A stretch of 5,208 nt of DNA, from NCBI GenBank assembly GCA_022567055.1, contig JADFHU010000462.1:1-5208 (forward strand). Direction: 5' to 3'. The number at the start of each line of letters is the position of its first letter. Position 1 is the first letter of the stretch. Positions 5,084 through 5,208 of the stretch are shown here, one piece after another. The notes beneath the pieces are model-generated. The model saw nothing but the letters and a program-made list of their open reading frames with translations. It searched no databases and was not told the origin of the DNA. The DNA comes from Planctomycetota bacterium. GTDB taxonomy: Bacteria > Planctomycetota > Phycisphaerae > Sedimentisphaerales > Anaerobacaceae. Position numbers and translations under genes: made by a program.

Positions 5084-5097
5084 AAGTGGTCATTTTG

Positions 5098-5145
5098 CTG
5101 ACACTCCGCTGTCGAAATCCAATTATTTTAAGAGCGTCTTATAAT
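5098..5145 (+). promoter_or_regulatory. Possible sigma-70-type promoter region
   Basis: CTGACA at 5098-5103 is 17 bases from AATTAT at 5121-5126, giving a moderate match to TTGACA/TATAAT. A perfect TATAAT also occurs at 5140-5145 but has no good -35 element. The region is AT-rich and lies after the palindrome, ahead of a possible start codon at 5166. No experimental or comparative support. Confidence 0.22.
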
Positions 5146-5180
5146 AATCAAGCTCGCGTGGTTAGATGACCGATAAGACG
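5135..5180 (+). repeat. Perfect 8-bp inverted repeat near the right edge
   Basis: CGTCTTAT at 5135-5142 pairs with ATAAGACG at 5173-5180 across 30 bases. The right arm falls inside the first codons of the possible reading frame starting at 5166, so it could be an operator or leader hairpin, or chance. Confidence 0.4.
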
Positions 5181-5208
5181 TTTATGGTGTTAGGCACAAT
5201 ACTCATAG
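5166..5208 (+). CDS. Possible start of a gene running off the right edge
   Basis: An ATG at 5166 opens a frame to the end of the window reading MTDKTFMVLGTILI. A short polar start followed by a hydrophobic stretch could be the beginning of a membrane protein. There is no clear ribosome binding site, and 14 codons are too few to show coding. A possible promoter lies 40-70 bases upstream. This is weak and may be chance. Confidence 0.2.
   Translation, partial: MTDKTFMVLGTILI

Noticed and set aside
4930..5084. Intrinsic terminator for the RAYT gene
   Set aside because: The palindrome is far too long and has no T-run after a compact GC stem.
1..5208. CRISPR array, tRNA or rRNA genes
   Set aside because: No regularly spaced repeats and no tRNA- or rRNA-like conserved segments were seen on either strand.

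Overview
The window looks like accessory DNA from a bacterium of the Planctomycetes/PVC type. The best clue is the gene at 2774-3652, a prepilin-like secreted protein with a GFTLIE processing site and a C-terminal H-X9-DG motif. That architecture is strongly enriched in Planctomycetes, Lentisphaerae and Verrucomicrobia. The assignment is an inference from family knowledge; no marker gene is present.

Layout: (1) 2-322, the 3' end of an unrecognised ORF open to the left edge. (2) 324-1913, a complete IS3-family insertion sequence with 14-bp terminal inverted repeats, orfA (375-881) and orfB (878-1885). The two ORFs are linked by an A-run for -1 frameshifting and by an ATGA overlap, and orfB has an intact DD(35)E triad. 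The element carries three perfect stem-loops: one covering the orfA ribosome binding site, one of 15 bp inside the 5' end of orfA and one of 11 bp inside the 3' end of orfB. (3) 1914-2286, a 5'-truncated rve-type DDE integrase/transposase that abuts the IS right end. (4) 2287-2773, a spacer without a convincing gene. (5) 2774-3652, the prepilin-like H-X9-DG protein. (6) 3653-4086, a spacer with a tandem 10-mer and two copies of a 22-nt direct repeat beginning GGGGTCACGT. (7) 4087-4929, a REP-associated tyrosine transposase (RAYT, HUH Y1 family) with a partial DnaA-domain-IV-like C-terminus. (8) About 4892-5083, a long quasi-palindrome whose left arm encodes the last residues and stop codon of the RAYT. 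(9) 5085-5208, a short spacer with a possible promoter and perhaps the first codons of another gene.

How it fits together: the window is mostly mobile DNA around one host-type gene. The IS looks capable of transposition. The rve gene is a relic, and the lack of a target duplication around the IS suggests rearrangement after insertion. The most interesting signal is the RAYT with its palindrome. RAYTs act on palindromic REP-like DNA, and here a roughly 190-nt imperfect palindrome forms the 3' end of the gene. Its non-Watson-Crick pairs are biased toward G-U on the strand the RAYT is transcribed from, which would fit an RNA that folds. Whether this element is dispersed in the host genome cannot be judged from one window.
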